A DNA stretch of 64,000 bases from Stenotrophomonas sp. HITSZ_GD (GCF_029543105.1 NZ_JARQXB010000003.1:248001-312000); one strand, 5' to 3'; counted from the first letter of the stretch, positions 1-8,602 are shown. A program made the numbers and translations. The notes: generated by a model from the sequence alone, not told the origin.

Positions 1-195
1 GTGAGCTTCACCGACCGCGAGTCCGTTATCCAGGCCGTCGCCTCCTTCCTGGACGCCCACGTGGGCCAATCCTTCCTGTGGAAGCCACCGCTTGCGGCGC
101 AGGGCCTCTACCAGTGCGATGGCTACAACGCCAGCGACAACGGCGGAGGCATCTTCACGCTCTCCGCAACCTTCCAGCAATCCTTCCAGCCCTGA
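1..195 (+). CDS. Phage minor tail protein M-like (5' truncated by window)
   Basis: The C-terminal 64 residues resemble the end of lambda-type minor tail protein M, including a 'SFLWKPP' stretch and a final 'FTLSATFQQSF' beta-strand pattern typical of the family. M proteins are usually about 110 residues, so the gene most likely begins upstream of the window and the GTG at position 1 is internal. It would act at the tail tip, between the tape-measure protein and L/K/I/J. The next gene starts 7 bases after its stop, consistent with one late tail operon. Confidence 0.6.
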   Translation: MSFTDRESVIQAVASFLDAHVGQSFLWKPPLAAQGLYQCDGYNASDNGGGIFTLSATFQQSFQP

Positions 196-202
196 GACAC
201 CC

Positions 203-1369
203 ATGGCACAGCAGCACATCCAACTCGGCACGCCGCCCGCTGGAACCGACGGCGATACCGCGCGGCAGGCTTTCGCGAAGGCGGAAGAGAACTTCAACGA
301 TCTCTATGGCCTCGTGGTGGGCGATGGATCCGGCACCTCCCTTGATGAGCGAGTTGACGTCATTGAGTCGGCGATCGCTTTGGCCCTGGGAAAGAATAAG
401 CTCATCAACGGCAACTTCGATTTCTGGCAGCGCGGCTGGGGTCCGTTCACCGTTACCGGCTACGGGCCGGATCGTTGGAATTGCGCCTTCAATGCGCTCA
501 CCGGTGCGGGTATCCAAGCGTATGTCGTCGGTGCTGGCGATGCCAACTTCAAGACGGGTGCGTTCGCTTGCAGTGTGAACAACACTGGAAACAGCGACGG
601 CACGAACCACTTTTTCATCATGACCCAGAAGATCGAGAACGTTAATACGTTCAACGGTCAGACGGTCAGTTTTAGCGCAACGGTCTTCAATGCTGGCGCA
701 GCGGGACGGCAGATCGCCGTGGAGTTTTTGCAGGAGTTCGGTACGGGCGGCTCTGCTACGGTAACCGGCATCAGCCCTAAGAAGTTCACCTTGGCGGCTG
801 GCATCAATCACATTTCTGGGCAAGTGACATTGCCCAGCACGGCCGGAAAAACTATCGGTAACGCCAACCACTGCCTGAGCATGGTGCTGTGGTTCTCCGG
901 CGGCAGCTCCTACAGCGCCCGCAACGGCTCGCTTGGAGCGCAGTCTGGCCAGCTGTACATCGGTGAAGTGCAGCTAGAGCGCGGAACGGTACCCAGCAAC
1001 TTCGAGGTTCGTCCTCTTGGCGTAGAGCTGGTGCTGTGCCAGCGCTACTGCGAAAAGAGCTTTCAGCTCGATGTATTCCCAGGCACGCTTTCCAACCTAG
1101 GACGGTTCTCTATCGGCATTAGCAGTGCAGTAAATGCCGACATGTTTGTGTCCGTACCGTTCAAGGTCACTAAGCGGGTAGCCCCAGCCGTTGCGCTGTG
1201 GGGCACAGGTCTGACCAGTTCCGCCGGCACTGTGGGGCAGGACGACGGAAGCCTGATCTCCGCCTCTATCAGCCACGTCGGCGTGCATCAGTTCCAAGTC
1301 AACTGGAAGAACACGGCGTCGCGTTGGGGTGGCTTCTTCCACTTCATTTCTGATGCGGAGATTCCCTAA
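203..1369 (+). CDS. Phage tail fibre / receptor-binding-type protein
   Basis: 388 residues from ATG 203; an in-frame upstream extension overlaps gene M and is rejected. The first 60 residues look like a short fibre-attachment and coiled region ('ARQAFAKAEENFNDLYG'). The rest is a glycine/serine/threonine-rich beta domain containing 'NKLINGNFDFWQRG' and, near the C-terminus, 'GEVQLERGTVPSNFEVRP', a signature seen in many tail spike and fibre proteins with a carbohydrate-binding jelly roll. Its stop overlaps the next start (TAATG). Base composition is AT-richer than the neighbouring tail genes, and its place between M and L departs from lambda order; both suggest a swapped module. Receptor is unknown. 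Confidence 0.75.
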   Translation: MAQQHIQLGTPPAGTDGDTARQAFAKAEENFNDLYGLVVGDGSGTSLDERVDVIESAIALALGKNKLINGNFDFWQRGWGPFTVTGYGPDRWNCAFNALTGAGIQAYVVGAGDANFKTGAFACSVNNTGNSDGTNHFFIMTQKIENVNTFNGQTVSFSATVFNAGAAGRQIAVEFLQEFGTGGSATVTGISPKKFTLAAGINHISGQVTLPSTAGKTIGNANHCLSMVLWFSGGSSYSARNGSLGAQSGQLYIGEVQLERGTVPSNFEVRPLGVELVLCQRYCEKSFQLDVFPGTLSNLGRFSIGISSAVNADMFVSVPFKVTKRVAPAVALWGTGLTSSAGTVGQDDGSLISASISHVGVHQFQVNWKNTASRWGGFFHFISDAEIP

Positions 1370-1866
1370 TGTACCGTCTGACTCATGATCCCGAGTGCGT
1401 GGTACGCATTGAGGATTCCATGTACATCCCGCGTGGCCACCGCTGGTGGGATGAGTACGAGGCCTGGCTCGCCGCGGGGAATGAGGCCGAGCCGGCGGAT
1501 CCGCCTGCTACCCTGCAGTCGCTGAAGGACGGTCTGCGCGCAGCAGCCACCGCCCAGCGCTGGTCGCACGAGACCGGCGGTATTGAGGTGGGCGGCGTCT
1601 CGGTGGCCACCGGCCTGGAGGACCAGAACCGCATAAGTTCGGTACTGGCTGCTGGCCAGCTGGGAGATCTCGCCGAGGTCGATTTCAAGGCGGCGTCCGG
1701 CTGGACGCGACTGACGCTCGCCGAGATCCAGGCCATCGCCGGAGCTATCTCCGTGCACGTGCAGGCGTGCTTCAGCGCCGAGCGCGCGCACCACGAGGCC
1801 ATCGACGCGTTGCCGGATATCGCGGCCGCTGAGGCCTATGACGTGACGAGCGGGTGGCCGGCGTGA
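1369..1866 (+). CDS. DUF4376-like phage protein, probable fibre accessory/assembly protein
   Basis: 165 residues. The C-terminal half ('GGIEVGGVSVATGLEDQNRI', then a 'WTRLTLAEIQAIAGAISVHVQACF' helix region) matches the layout of DUF4376 proteins that usually sit beside tail fibre genes. The N-terminal part is acidic and rich in Trp/Glu. The start codon overlaps the fibre stop by one base, and its own stop overlaps the L-like gene by four bases, so translation is probably coupled. A role as fibre chaperone or assembly factor is inferred from position only. Confidence 0.6.
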   Translation: MYRLTHDPECVVRIEDSMYIPRGHRWWDEYEAWLAAGNEAEPADPPATLQSLKDGLRAAATAQRWSHETGGIEVGGVSVATGLEDQNRISSVLAAGQLGDLAEVDFKAASGWTRLTLAEIQAIAGAISVHVQACFSAERAHHEAIDALPDIAAAEAYDVTSGWPA

Positions 1867-2561
1867 GCGTGCTGGCCGACATCCAGACCCTGGAGCCCGG
1901 CGCACGGGTCACCGTGTTCGAGCTCGACGCACGCGGCATCGGCGCCGACCAGCTGTTCTTCCACGCCCACCTGCAGAGCGAGCCGATCATCTGGCAGGGG
2001 CAGGACTATGGTCCGTGGCCGATCGAGGCGACGGGATTCGAGCGCACGAGCGACCAGCCGCCGAACCCGCGCCTGAGCGTGGGCAACATCGACGGCAGCA
2101 TCACAGCGATGTGCCTGCTGTTCGACGACCTGGTGGGCGCGAAGCTCATCCGCAGGCAGACGCTGAGGCAGTACCTCGATGCGCCGAACTTCGCCCAGGG
2201 CAACCCCGAGGCGGATCCCGACGAGCATTTTCCGGACGAGATCTGGTTCATCGAGCGCAAGGTGCGTGAAGACCGCGAGGTCGTCGAGTTCGAACTGTCC
2301 ACTGCGATCGACCTCAACGAGGTGACGTTGCCCCGCCGCCAGATTATCGCCGGCGTTTGCGCCTGGGTGACCATCGGCGGGTACCGCGGCCCCTACTGCG
2401 GCTATGCAGGACCGCCGGTAGCCGACATTAACGACGTGCCGACCAGCGACCCGAGCCGCGACCAGTGCGGCGGCCGGCTGGGGAGCTGCAAACTGCGGTT
2501 CGGCCAAAACGATCCGCTTCCTTACGGCGGGTTCCCCGCCGCCGGGCTGCTGAGGAGCTGA
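1863..2561 (+). CDS. Phage minor tail protein L-like
   Basis: 232 residues from GTG 1863 (GTGA overlap with the previous stop). The N-terminal beta domain 'VTVFELDARGIGADQLFFHA' and the C-terminal cysteine pattern (GVCAW, PYCGY, DQCGG, GSCKL) match the lambda L family; in lambda, the C-terminal domain of L binds an iron-sulfur cluster through such cysteines. It forms part of the tail tip complex with K, I and J. Gene order L-K-I-J downstream supports the call. Confidence 0.85.
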   Translation: MSVLADIQTLEPGARVTVFELDARGIGADQLFFHAHLQSEPIIWQGQDYGPWPIEATGFERTSDQPPNPRLSVGNIDGSITAMCLLFDDLVGAKLIRRQTLRQYLDAPNFAQGNPEADPDEHFPDEIWFIERKVREDREVVEFELSTAIDLNEVTLPRRQIIAGVCAWVTIGGYRGPYCGYAGPPVADINDVPTSDPSRDQCGGRLGSCKLRFGQNDPLPYGGFPAAGLLRS

Positions 2562-2563
2562 CC

Positions 2564-3301
2564 ATGGACGCGTTGACCTTGGCGGCAATCCATGAGCACG
2601 CCGTGGCCGAATACCCGCGCGAATGCTGCGGGCTGGTGGTCGCCATCGAAGGGCGTGAGACCTACGTGCCTTGCCGCAATGAGGCGGCCGCGCCCAGCGA
2701 GCACTTTCGCCTGCCGGCGGAGGACTACGCCTCAGCTGAGGATCGTGGCGAGGTGCTGGCGCTCGTGCACAGCCACCCCAATGCGCCGGCAACGCCCAGT
2801 GACGCCGACCGGGTTCAGTGCGAAGGCAGCGGCTTGGTTTGGCATATCGTCAGCGTGGGCCAGGTGGATGGCGCGGCCGAGTGCGGCGACATCCAGACGA
2901 TCGAGCCGTCCGGTTACGAGGCACCGTTGATCGGACGCCAGTTCGCGCACGGCATTTTGGATTGCTACACGCTCGTGCAGGACTTCTATCGCCGCGAGCT
3001 CGGCATCCAGTTGTCGAACTACACCCGCGAGGACGACTGGTGGCTCAAGGGTCAGCAGCTCTACAGCCTGGATCGCCTGCAGGCCGAGGGGTTCGAGCGC
3101 ATCACGGATGCCCCGCGTCGTGGCGACCTGATCCTCATGCAGATCCGGTCCACGGTCCCCAACCACGCCGGCATCTACCTGGGCGACGGGGTGATGCTGC
3201 ACCACCTCCACAGCCGGCTATCCGACCGGGTCGTCTACGGCGGCTACTGGGCCGAGCGGACCTGCTACATCGTGCGACACCGGGAGATGATCGATGGCTG
3301 A
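2564..3301 (+). CDS. Phage tail assembly protein K-like: MPN/JAMM peptidase fused to NlpC/P60
   Basis: 245 residues from ATG 2564, which has GAGGAG-like spacing upstream. Residues 1-110 carry a JAMM metal motif: E20, then H69-x-H71-P and PS-x-x-D82. Residues 125-240 form an NlpC/P60 peptidase with C134 in 'LDCYTLVQDFY' and His in 'NHAGIYLGDG'. In lambda-like phages this protein is needed for tail tip assembly, and the NlpC/P60 half is thought to open peptidoglycan at DNA entry. It overlaps the I-like gene by 8 bases. Catalytic residues of both domains look intact. Confidence 0.88.
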   Translation: MDALTLAAIHEHAVAEYPRECCGLVVAIEGRETYVPCRNEAAAPSEHFRLPAEDYASAEDRGEVLALVHSHPNAPATPSDADRVQCEGSGLVWHIVSVGQVDGAAECGDIQTIEPSGYEAPLIGRQFAHGILDCYTLVQDFYRRELGIQLSNYTREDDWWLKGQQLYSLDRLQAEGFERITDAPRRGDLILMQIRSTVPNHAGIYLGDGVMLHHLHSRLSDRVVYGGYWAERTCYIVRHREMIDG

Positions 3302-3881
3302 GACTATCCGCACCATTCGGCTATATGGCGCGCTGGGCGCGCGGTTCGGGCGGGAGTTCCACCTGGCCGTAGATAGCGCAGCTGAGGCTATGCGTGCGCT
3401 GTGCGTGCAGATTCCGGGGCTGGCTGCCTACCTGAACTCCGCAAAGGACAAGGGCATGGTCTTCGCCGTCTTCCTGGGCAAGCGCAATATCGGCGAGCAG
3501 CAATTGCACGATCCGCCGGGCTCGGCCGAAATCCGCGTTGCGCCGGTTCTGCAGGGCGCCAAGCGCGCGGGTGTGCTGCAGACCATCGTTGGCGCGATCC
3601 TGGTGGTGGTCGGTGTGGTGCTCAACGTGTACACCGGCTTCAGCGGCACGCCCTTCATCAATCTGGGTGTCGCCATGATCGCTGGCGGTGTCGTGCAAAT
3701 GCTCTCTCCACAGCCCAAAGGGCTCGGTGCAAAGGACAGTCCCGAAAACCAGCCCAGCTACAGCTTCAATGGGCCGGTCAACACCGAGGCCGAGGGCAAC
3801 CCGGTACCGGTGGGCTATGGCCGCTGCTGGGGCGGTTCGGCAGTGATCAGCGGCGGCGTTTACGCTGAGGACCAGGCGTGA
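3294..3881 (+). CDS. Phage tail assembly protein I-like
   Basis: 195 residues. It has an N-terminal ubiquitin-like beta region ('TIRLYGALGARFGREFHLAV'), a central glycine/valine-rich hydrophobic segment at about residues 98-135, and a C-terminal 'GNPVPVGYGR' motif; this is the usual layout of lambda gpI family tail assembly proteins. It starts inside the K-like gene and its stop overlaps the J-like start (GTGA). In lambda, I is needed for tail tip assembly but is not found in the finished virion. Confidence 0.85.
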   Translation: MAETIRTIRLYGALGARFGREFHLAVDSAAEAMRALCVQIPGLAAYLNSAKDKGMVFAVFLGKRNIGEQQLHDPPGSAEIRVAPVLQGAKRAGVLQTIVGAILVVVGVVLNVYTGFSGTPFINLGVAMIAGGVVQMLSPQPKGLGAKDSPENQPSYSFNGPVNTEAEGNPVPVGYGRCWGGSAVISGGVYAEDQA

Positions 3882-6166
3882 GCGCAGGCCCTGAATTCCG
3901 CGGTGCCGGCGGCAAGGGCTCCAGCAGCGCCCGCACGCCCGTCGAGTCGCCCGATAGCCTGCACTCGATCGCCTACGCCAAGATCATCGACCTGATCAGC
4001 GAGGGCGAGATCCGCGGCCTGGCCAACGGGTTGCAGTCGATCGCGCTGGATGGTGCGCCGCTGCAAGGCAGCGACGGCTCCATGAACTTCCAGAACGTCG
4101 TGGTGCAGACGCGCGTCGGCACGCAGGACCAGGAATACGTGGCCGGCTTCCCGAGCGTCGAGAACGAGATTTCGGTGGGCGTGGAGCTGCGCAGCGACAC
4201 GCCGATCGTGCGCACCGTCTCCGGCTCCGAGCTGTCGGCAGTGCGCGTGCGCCTGGCCGTGCCGGCGTTGCAGCGGACGAAGACCGACAACGGCGACACC
4301 GTGGGGTACAGCATCACCTATGCGGTGGACGTGGCCACCGACGGCGGCGCCTACACCACGCTGCTCACCGACACGATCACCGGCAAGACCACCACCCAGT
4401 ACGAGCGCAGCCGGCGCATCGACCTACCTGCTGGGAGCGTGTGGCAGATCCGCTTCCGGCGCCTGACGCCCAACGCGAACAGCGCCACCATCGCCGACAC
4501 GCTCAACATCCTGTCGTTGACCGAGATCATCGACGCGAAGTTGCGCTACCCCAACAGTGCGCTGGTCGCCATCGAAGTGGACGCCAGCCAGTTCCAGAGC
4601 ATCCCCACGCGTGGCTACGACTGCTACTGGCGGATCATCCGCGTGCCGACGAACTACGACCCCGAGACTCGGGCCTACGTCGGTATTTGGGATGGCACGT
4701 TCAAGTCGGCGTGGTCGGACAACCCGGCCTGGGTGTTCTACGACATGGTCACCAACGACCGGTTCGGCCTGGGCGGCATCGTCGCGCCGGAGATGGTCGA
4801 TCGGTGGCGGCTGTACCAGATCGCCCAGTACTGCGACCAGCTGGTGAGCGACGGGCTCGGGGGCCAGGAGCCGCGCTTCACCTGCAACGTGTACCTGCAG
4901 ACCGCCCAGGATGCCTACAAGCTCCTGCAGGACCTGGCTTCGGTGTTCCGGGGCATCAGCTACTACGCCATGGGCCAGGTTCTGGCCTCGGCGGACATGC
5001 CGATGGACCCGGTCTATACCTACACCGGCGCCAACGTGATCGACAGCCGGTTCAGTTACGAGGGCAGCGGCCGCAAGGCGCGCCACACCGTGGCGCTGGT
5101 GTCCTGGAGCGACCAGAGCGACTTCGGCCGACAGAAGGTCGAGCCGGTGATCTACCGCGAGGGCGTGGCGCGCTACGGCATCCAGCAGACCGAGGTGACC
5201 GCTTTCGGGTGCACCTCCCGCAGCCAGGCACAGCGCATCGGCAACCACATCCTGCTCTCGGAGAACCTGGAGACCGAGACGGTGAGCTTCGCCGTCGGCC
5301 TTGATGGCGTGGTGGCCGAGCCGGGGCAGATCATCCAGGTGGCTGACGCGAAGCGTGCTGGCCGTCGGATTGGCGGGCGCATCCACTCGGCGAGCGGCCA
5401 GACTGTTGTGCTTGACCTGGCGCCGGAGGGCATGGCGGCGGGGGACAGCCTCGTGGTGATGCTCCCCACCGGCCGCAGCCAGGCGCGCACCATCGCCGCG
5501 ATCAGCGGCAACCAGGTGACGGTCTCCGCTCCGTGGTCGTCGGAGCCCCAGCCGCAGGGGGTCTGGGCGACGGAAAGCGCTGAGCTGGCGCTGCAGACCT
5601 TCAAGGTGCTGGCGGTGACGGAGGGCGAGGGGATCACCTTCAACATCACTGCGCTCAAGCACGTGCCCGGCAAGTTCGCCGCGATCGACGATGGCGCCAA
5701 GCTGGAGCTGCCGCCGCTCAGCATCATCCCGCCCAGCGTCCAGGCCCCGCCGACCAACGTCACCTTGGCCTCGCGCTCGATGGTGGAGCAGGGCATTGCC
5801 ACCGTAGCCGCCGGACGTCCCGGTCCTCGCGCAATTCTGCGCGGTCGACAAGGCGGTGGAAGCATCCCGCCGCCGCTGCCGGGGAAATACGTTCGAACTG
5901 GCCGGTCGCAGCACATGCGACGCCCTCAATTCATCCTCCCGGCCATGCCCAAAGCCACCACCAAGGCCCGCAGGGCCGCTCAGCGGGCGGAAGCCATCGA
6001 GCGGCAGATCCTGGCGATGACCCCGCCACGCGCGGGAGGCTGGCGCGCCTGGTGCCGCCATGCCGACGCCGTGGCCAGGCTCCATCGGGTGGCGGCCCGT
6101 CTACGCCGCCTCAACGGCACCGGACCTAGGCTGTCCTCCCAAGCGGAGGTCAAGCCATGGCCCTGA
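3878..6166 (+). CDS. Phage host-specificity protein J-like, C-terminus replaced
   Basis: 762 residues from GTG 3878. Residues 1 to about 640 follow the J family: 'SPDSLHSIAYAKIIDLISEG' near the N-terminus, then the tail hub domains with 'YDCYWRIIRVPTNYDP' and 'DMVTNDRFGLG'. After 'SRSMVEQGIAT' (about nt 5800), where lambda-type J proteins continue with fibronectin-like repeats and the receptor-binding end for several hundred residues, the sequence becomes a short Arg/Ala/Pro-rich tail with no J character. J proteins are normally about 1100 residues or longer. The last 83 residues, from ATG 5915, could be an originally separate small gene in the same frame. The product is probably not a working adhesin by itself. 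Confidence 0.82.
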   Translation: MSAGPEFRGAGGKGSSSARTPVESPDSLHSIAYAKIIDLISEGEIRGLANGLQSIALDGAPLQGSDGSMNFQNVVVQTRVGTQDQEYVAGFPSVENEISVGVELRSDTPIVRTVSGSELSAVRVRLAVPALQRTKTDNGDTVGYSITYAVDVATDGGAYTTLLTDTITGKTTTQYERSRRIDLPAGSVWQIRFRRLTPNANSATIADTLNILSLTEIIDAKLRYPNSALVAIEVDASQFQSIPTRGYDCYWRIIRVPTNYDPETRAYVGIWDGTFKSAWSDNPAWVFYDMVTNDRFGLGGIVAPEMVDRWRLYQIAQYCDQLVSDGLGGQEPRFTCNVYLQTAQDAYKLLQDLASVFRGISYYAMGQVLASADMPMDPVYTYTGANVIDSRFSYEGSGRKARHTVALVSWSDQSDFGRQKVEPVIYREGVARYGIQQTEVTAFGCTSRSQAQRIGNHILLSENLETETVSFAVGLDGVVAEPGQIIQVADAKRAGRRIGGRIHSASGQTVVLDLAPEGMAAGDSLVVMLPTGRSQARTIAAISGNQVTVSAPWSSEPQPQGVWATESAELALQTFKVLAVTEGEGITFNITALKHVPGKFAAIDDGAKLELPPLSIIPPSVQAPPTNVTLASRSMVEQGIATVAAGRPGPRAILRGRQGGGSIPPPLPGKYVRTGRSQHMRRPQFILPAMPKATTKARRAAQRAEAIERQILAMTPPRAGGWRAWCRHADAVARLHRVAARLRRLNGTGPRLSSQAEVKPWP

Positions 6167-6384
6167 CCCGAGACCAACTGCAGGTGCATCTGGACCAGCT
6201 CGAGGGCAGCGTGCCCGGGCTGGTCGATACCCAGGAGCACCACTTCATCGAAGCGTTCGCGGCCATGGTCGAGACGATCGCCGACGCGGCTGGTCCTGGC
6301 GCCGACCGGGACTGGGTCGAGCATCAGGCCTTGGGTATGCTGGCCCGCCACGGGCTGATTCCGCCGATCGACGAGGCCGCTTGA
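6157..6384 (+). CDS. Small acidic protein, member of a three-copy family in this window
   Basis: 75 residues, mostly helical and acidic, ending in 'MLARHGLIP'. It starts inside the 3' end of the J-like gene and ends 3 bases before the SRAP gene, so it is probably cotranscribed with it. It resembles the products at 13520-13753 (shared 'L-S/T-R-x-x-L-x-x-x-L-D-x-L' start and 'ML-x-x-x-GLIP' end) and, more weakly, 8603-8830. Function unknown; no catalytic or DNA-binding motif is evident. Confidence 0.65.
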   Translation: MALTRDQLQVHLDQLEGSVPGLVDTQEHHFIEAFAAMVETIADAAGPGADRDWVEHQALGMLARHGLIPPIDEAA

Positions 6385-6387
6385 CCC

Positions 6388-7320
6388 ATGTGCTACTCCG
6401 CGCAGGTGATGGCCGACTACCGGAAGCTGGTGCGCACGTACGGCGCAATCATGTCGCTGGACGACTTCGCCAAGCTGTACTTCCACGACCCGGGCAAGGC
6501 GCGGCCGAAGACGCCCAAGGCCATGGATGACGCCTTCGCCGAGTGGTCGAACACCGCCGAGCACGACATCTGGCGCGACATCGTGGCGTGGCGGGGCGAA
6601 GAGGCCACGGTTCTGGAGAAGGAGCTCTTCGCTCAGAAGACGCGCCTGAACACCGCGCAGCGCGCCCTGCAGGTGAAGGTCACCAAGAAGGCCGAGAACG
6701 ACGTGCGCGTGGCCACCAACAAGATCGAGCGCGCCACCAAGCGCCTGGCCGACCTGCGGCGCGATGAACCTCTCGACCGGGACAGCCGCATCTTCCCCGG
6801 CATGTACGCGCCGGTGATCGTCATGGAGGGCGGCAAGCGCGTCATCAAGCCGATGCGCTACCAGTGCCGGCTGGAGGGTAAGCCAGCCTTCTACGACACC
6901 AAGTTCCCCGGCACCTACAACGCCCGCCGCGACAGCCTGGAGAGCTACTGGCGCGAGGCCTTCGGCCGGCGCCACGGCATCCTGGTGGTGGACACCTTCT
7001 ACGAGAACGTGGAAGGGCCGGACGGCAAGAACCAGGTTCTGCAGTTCACCCCGCGCGATCGCGAGCCAATGCTGGTGGCCTGCCTGTGGGCAGCCTGGAC
7101 CGATCCGAAGGGGCAGGAGCCGGACCTGCTGAGCTTCGCGGCGATCACCGACGAGCCGGAGCCCGAGGTCGCCGCCGCTGGCCACGACAGGACGATCATC
7201 AACATCAAGCCCGAGCACGTCGACGCCTGGCTCAGCCCCGACCCCAATAACCTGGCGGCCCTGTACGCGATCTTCGACGACAAGCGGCACCCCTTCTACG
7301 AGCACCAGTTGGCGGCGTGA
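6388..7320 (+). CDS. SRAP (SOS response-associated peptidase, YedK/HMCES) family protein with central insertion
   Basis: 310 residues starting Met-Cys-Tyr-Ser, so Cys2 is available for the thiazolidine DNA-protein crosslink known for YedK/HMCES at abasic sites. Other expected active-site residues are visible: N178 in 'TYNARRDSL', E206 in 'DTFYENVEG' and H266 in 'GHDRTIINI'. YedK is about 220 residues; here about 90 extra residues, rich in Lys/Arg/Glu heptads (roughly 70-130), separate the N-terminus from the core and look like a coiled coil. It is the last gene of a plus-strand run from J and may protect phage or host DNA during damage. Motif read is firm; the role in the phage is inferred. 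Confidence 0.85.
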   Translation: MCYSAQVMADYRKLVRTYGAIMSLDDFAKLYFHDPGKARPKTPKAMDDAFAEWSNTAEHDIWRDIVAWRGEEATVLEKELFAQKTRLNTAQRALQVKVTKKAENDVRVATNKIERATKRLADLRRDEPLDRDSRIFPGMYAPVIVMEGGKRVIKPMRYQCRLEGKPAFYDTKFPGTYNARRDSLESYWREAFGRRHGILVVDTFYENVEGPDGKNQVLQFTPRDREPMLVACLWAAWTDPKGQEPDLLSFAAITDEPEPEVAAAGHDRTIINIKPEHVDAWLSPDPNNLAALYAIFDDKRHPFYEHQLAA

Positions 7321-7331
7321 TCAATATCCCG

Positions 7332-7430
7332 CTAGCGGGCGAATATGCTCGCGGCGTAGACCAAAAGCAGCACGTACAAACACCCCAGAGCCGCCTTCAC
7401 GGGCACTTCGAATCGACGTAGAAATTCCAT
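7332..7430 (-). CDS. Possible 32-residue single-span membrane peptide
   Basis: A minus-strand ORF with a purine-rich ribosome site (AAGGGGGAG) just before the ATG. It encodes a basic N-terminus ('MEFLRRFEVPVK') followed by a hydrophobic helix ('AALGCLYVLLLVYAASIFA') and a terminal Arg. It is convergent with the SRAP gene. Size, charge asymmetry and a good ribosome site support a real small membrane protein or toxin-like peptide, but nothing else confirms expression. Confidence 0.4.
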   Translation of the reverse strand: MEFLRRFEVPVKAALGCLYVLLLVYAASIFAR

Positions 7431-7612
7431 GCGCTCCCCCTTCGCATGGCTACAATCTAGGACGGTTGCCGGCCGTCCGCAAGCAGGGTTTTTTGTGCGC
7501 AACGGCAAGGGAGAATTGGCATCTCTCGCGTGCGGGATCCGATCAAATGTCAACCGGACGGCACCGCCTCGCCCCAGGCTGGCAGATTTTGGCAGTTCAA
7601 CTCGGAGGCATC

Positions 7613-7897
7613 ATGCAGAAGCCTACGGAAGCAGAACTCGTTGAGGTGCTCCAGGCCAGGTGTGACGCACTGACGTGGGTGGCGACCGCGTTGATTCAGT
7701 CGCATCAGGATCTGGAAGTGGTGCGCTGGCGCTGGCATGCCCGCCGGCTGGCCGACGAGCGAGCCGGAAGGACACAGGGGGAGGGCATTGGCTACAAGCA
7801 TGCCTACGTGGATGAGCTGGCGGCGTGGACTGAGACCCTGGACGCACTTATTGCTGCAAGAGATTTGAGCCCACCAAGTCCCAGTGAGTTGACATAA
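7613..7897 (+). CDS. Hypothetical prophage protein, 94 residues
   Basis: ATG 7613 follows a CGGAGG ribosome site at the right distance; the longer in-frame extension to 7466 has no such site. The product is helical and Trp/Arg/Glu-rich ('VVRWRWHARRLADERAG'), with no recognised motif. It lies alone between a minus-strand mini-gene and the membrane protein at 7929, in the accessory block after the tail genes. Function unknown. Confidence 0.55.
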   Translation: MQKPTEAELVEVLQARCDALTWVATALIQSHQDLEVVRWRWHARRLADERAGRTQGEGIGYKHAYVDELAAWTETLDALIAARDLSPPSPSELT

Positions 7898-7928
7898 GCT
7901 TCGCCTTGTCTGCAAGGGCCTAGACACC

Positions 7929-8597
7929 ATGGATTTGATCCGCCTGTTACGTTCCCTCGAAGAGTTCCTCTACGAGCTGGTGGGTTGGCTAGTCTTCTAT
8001 CCCCGGACCCTGTGGAGAATTCTTTGCCATCCAGGGCAGATTGCGCGGTATACCCACGAGGAGCTGTCAAAGCCACTGGAGAGTCGGTTTCAGGAGACCA
8101 TCAGCCCCGTGTTGATGTTGATTCTGACCGTCGCGCTCGCCCATGCGCTTGAGCTCTCGCTGAAGATGCCACTGCCGAAGATCGAAAGTCCGGTGGGGCA
8201 GGTATTGTTCGGGACCGAGGAAGGTCTAATCCTGACAAGATCTGCGATCTTTTGCGTGTATGCACTCGGCGCAGCGCTCGGTACTCTGAGGCGACAGCGG
8301 TCGCGCGTCACGCGGGACACACTTCGTGAGCCGTTTTCGATCCAGGCATTTGTGGCGTGTCCCTTCGTGCTCGGCTTGGCCGTCAGCGAGTACATGATTC
8401 GCTGGCCTACTGGAAACTGGAGCATGTGGGGCGTAGCTCTGCAGCTGGCGAGCGTTACTTGGTACTTGTGGGCGCGAACCTCGGCCTTTCGAGCACTCAA
8501 CCAGGCAAGCTGGTTGCGCGCCTTTGGGCTCGTGCTCGCGTCTTTCCTAATTACGACGGCCGCGATCCTTATCGTGGCGGCTTTCTTTGTCGTGTAG
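7929..8597 (+). CDS. Multi-span membrane protein of unknown function
   Basis: 222 residues with four clear hydrophobic spans (about 57-80, 100-117, 135-155 and 198-222, plus a weaker one near 165-182) and an amphipathic, aromatic N-terminus ('LYELVGWLVFYPRTLWRIL'). The layout resembles Yip1-like or small permease-like membrane proteins, but I cannot assign a family. Composition is AT-richer than the tail genes. It sits in the prophage accessory block and may be a lysogenic-conversion gene; that is inference from position. Confidence 0.6.
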   Translation: MDLIRLLRSLEEFLYELVGWLVFYPRTLWRILCHPGQIARYTHEELSKPLESRFQETISPVLMLILTVALAHALELSLKMPLPKIESPVGQVLFGTEEGLILTRSAIFCVYALGAALGTLRRQRSRVTRDTLREPFSIQAFVACPFVLGLAVSEYMIRWPTGNWSMWGVALQLASVTWYLWARTSAFRALNQASWLRAFGLVLASFLITTAAILIVAAFFVV

Positions 8598-8602
8598 CTG
8601 GC

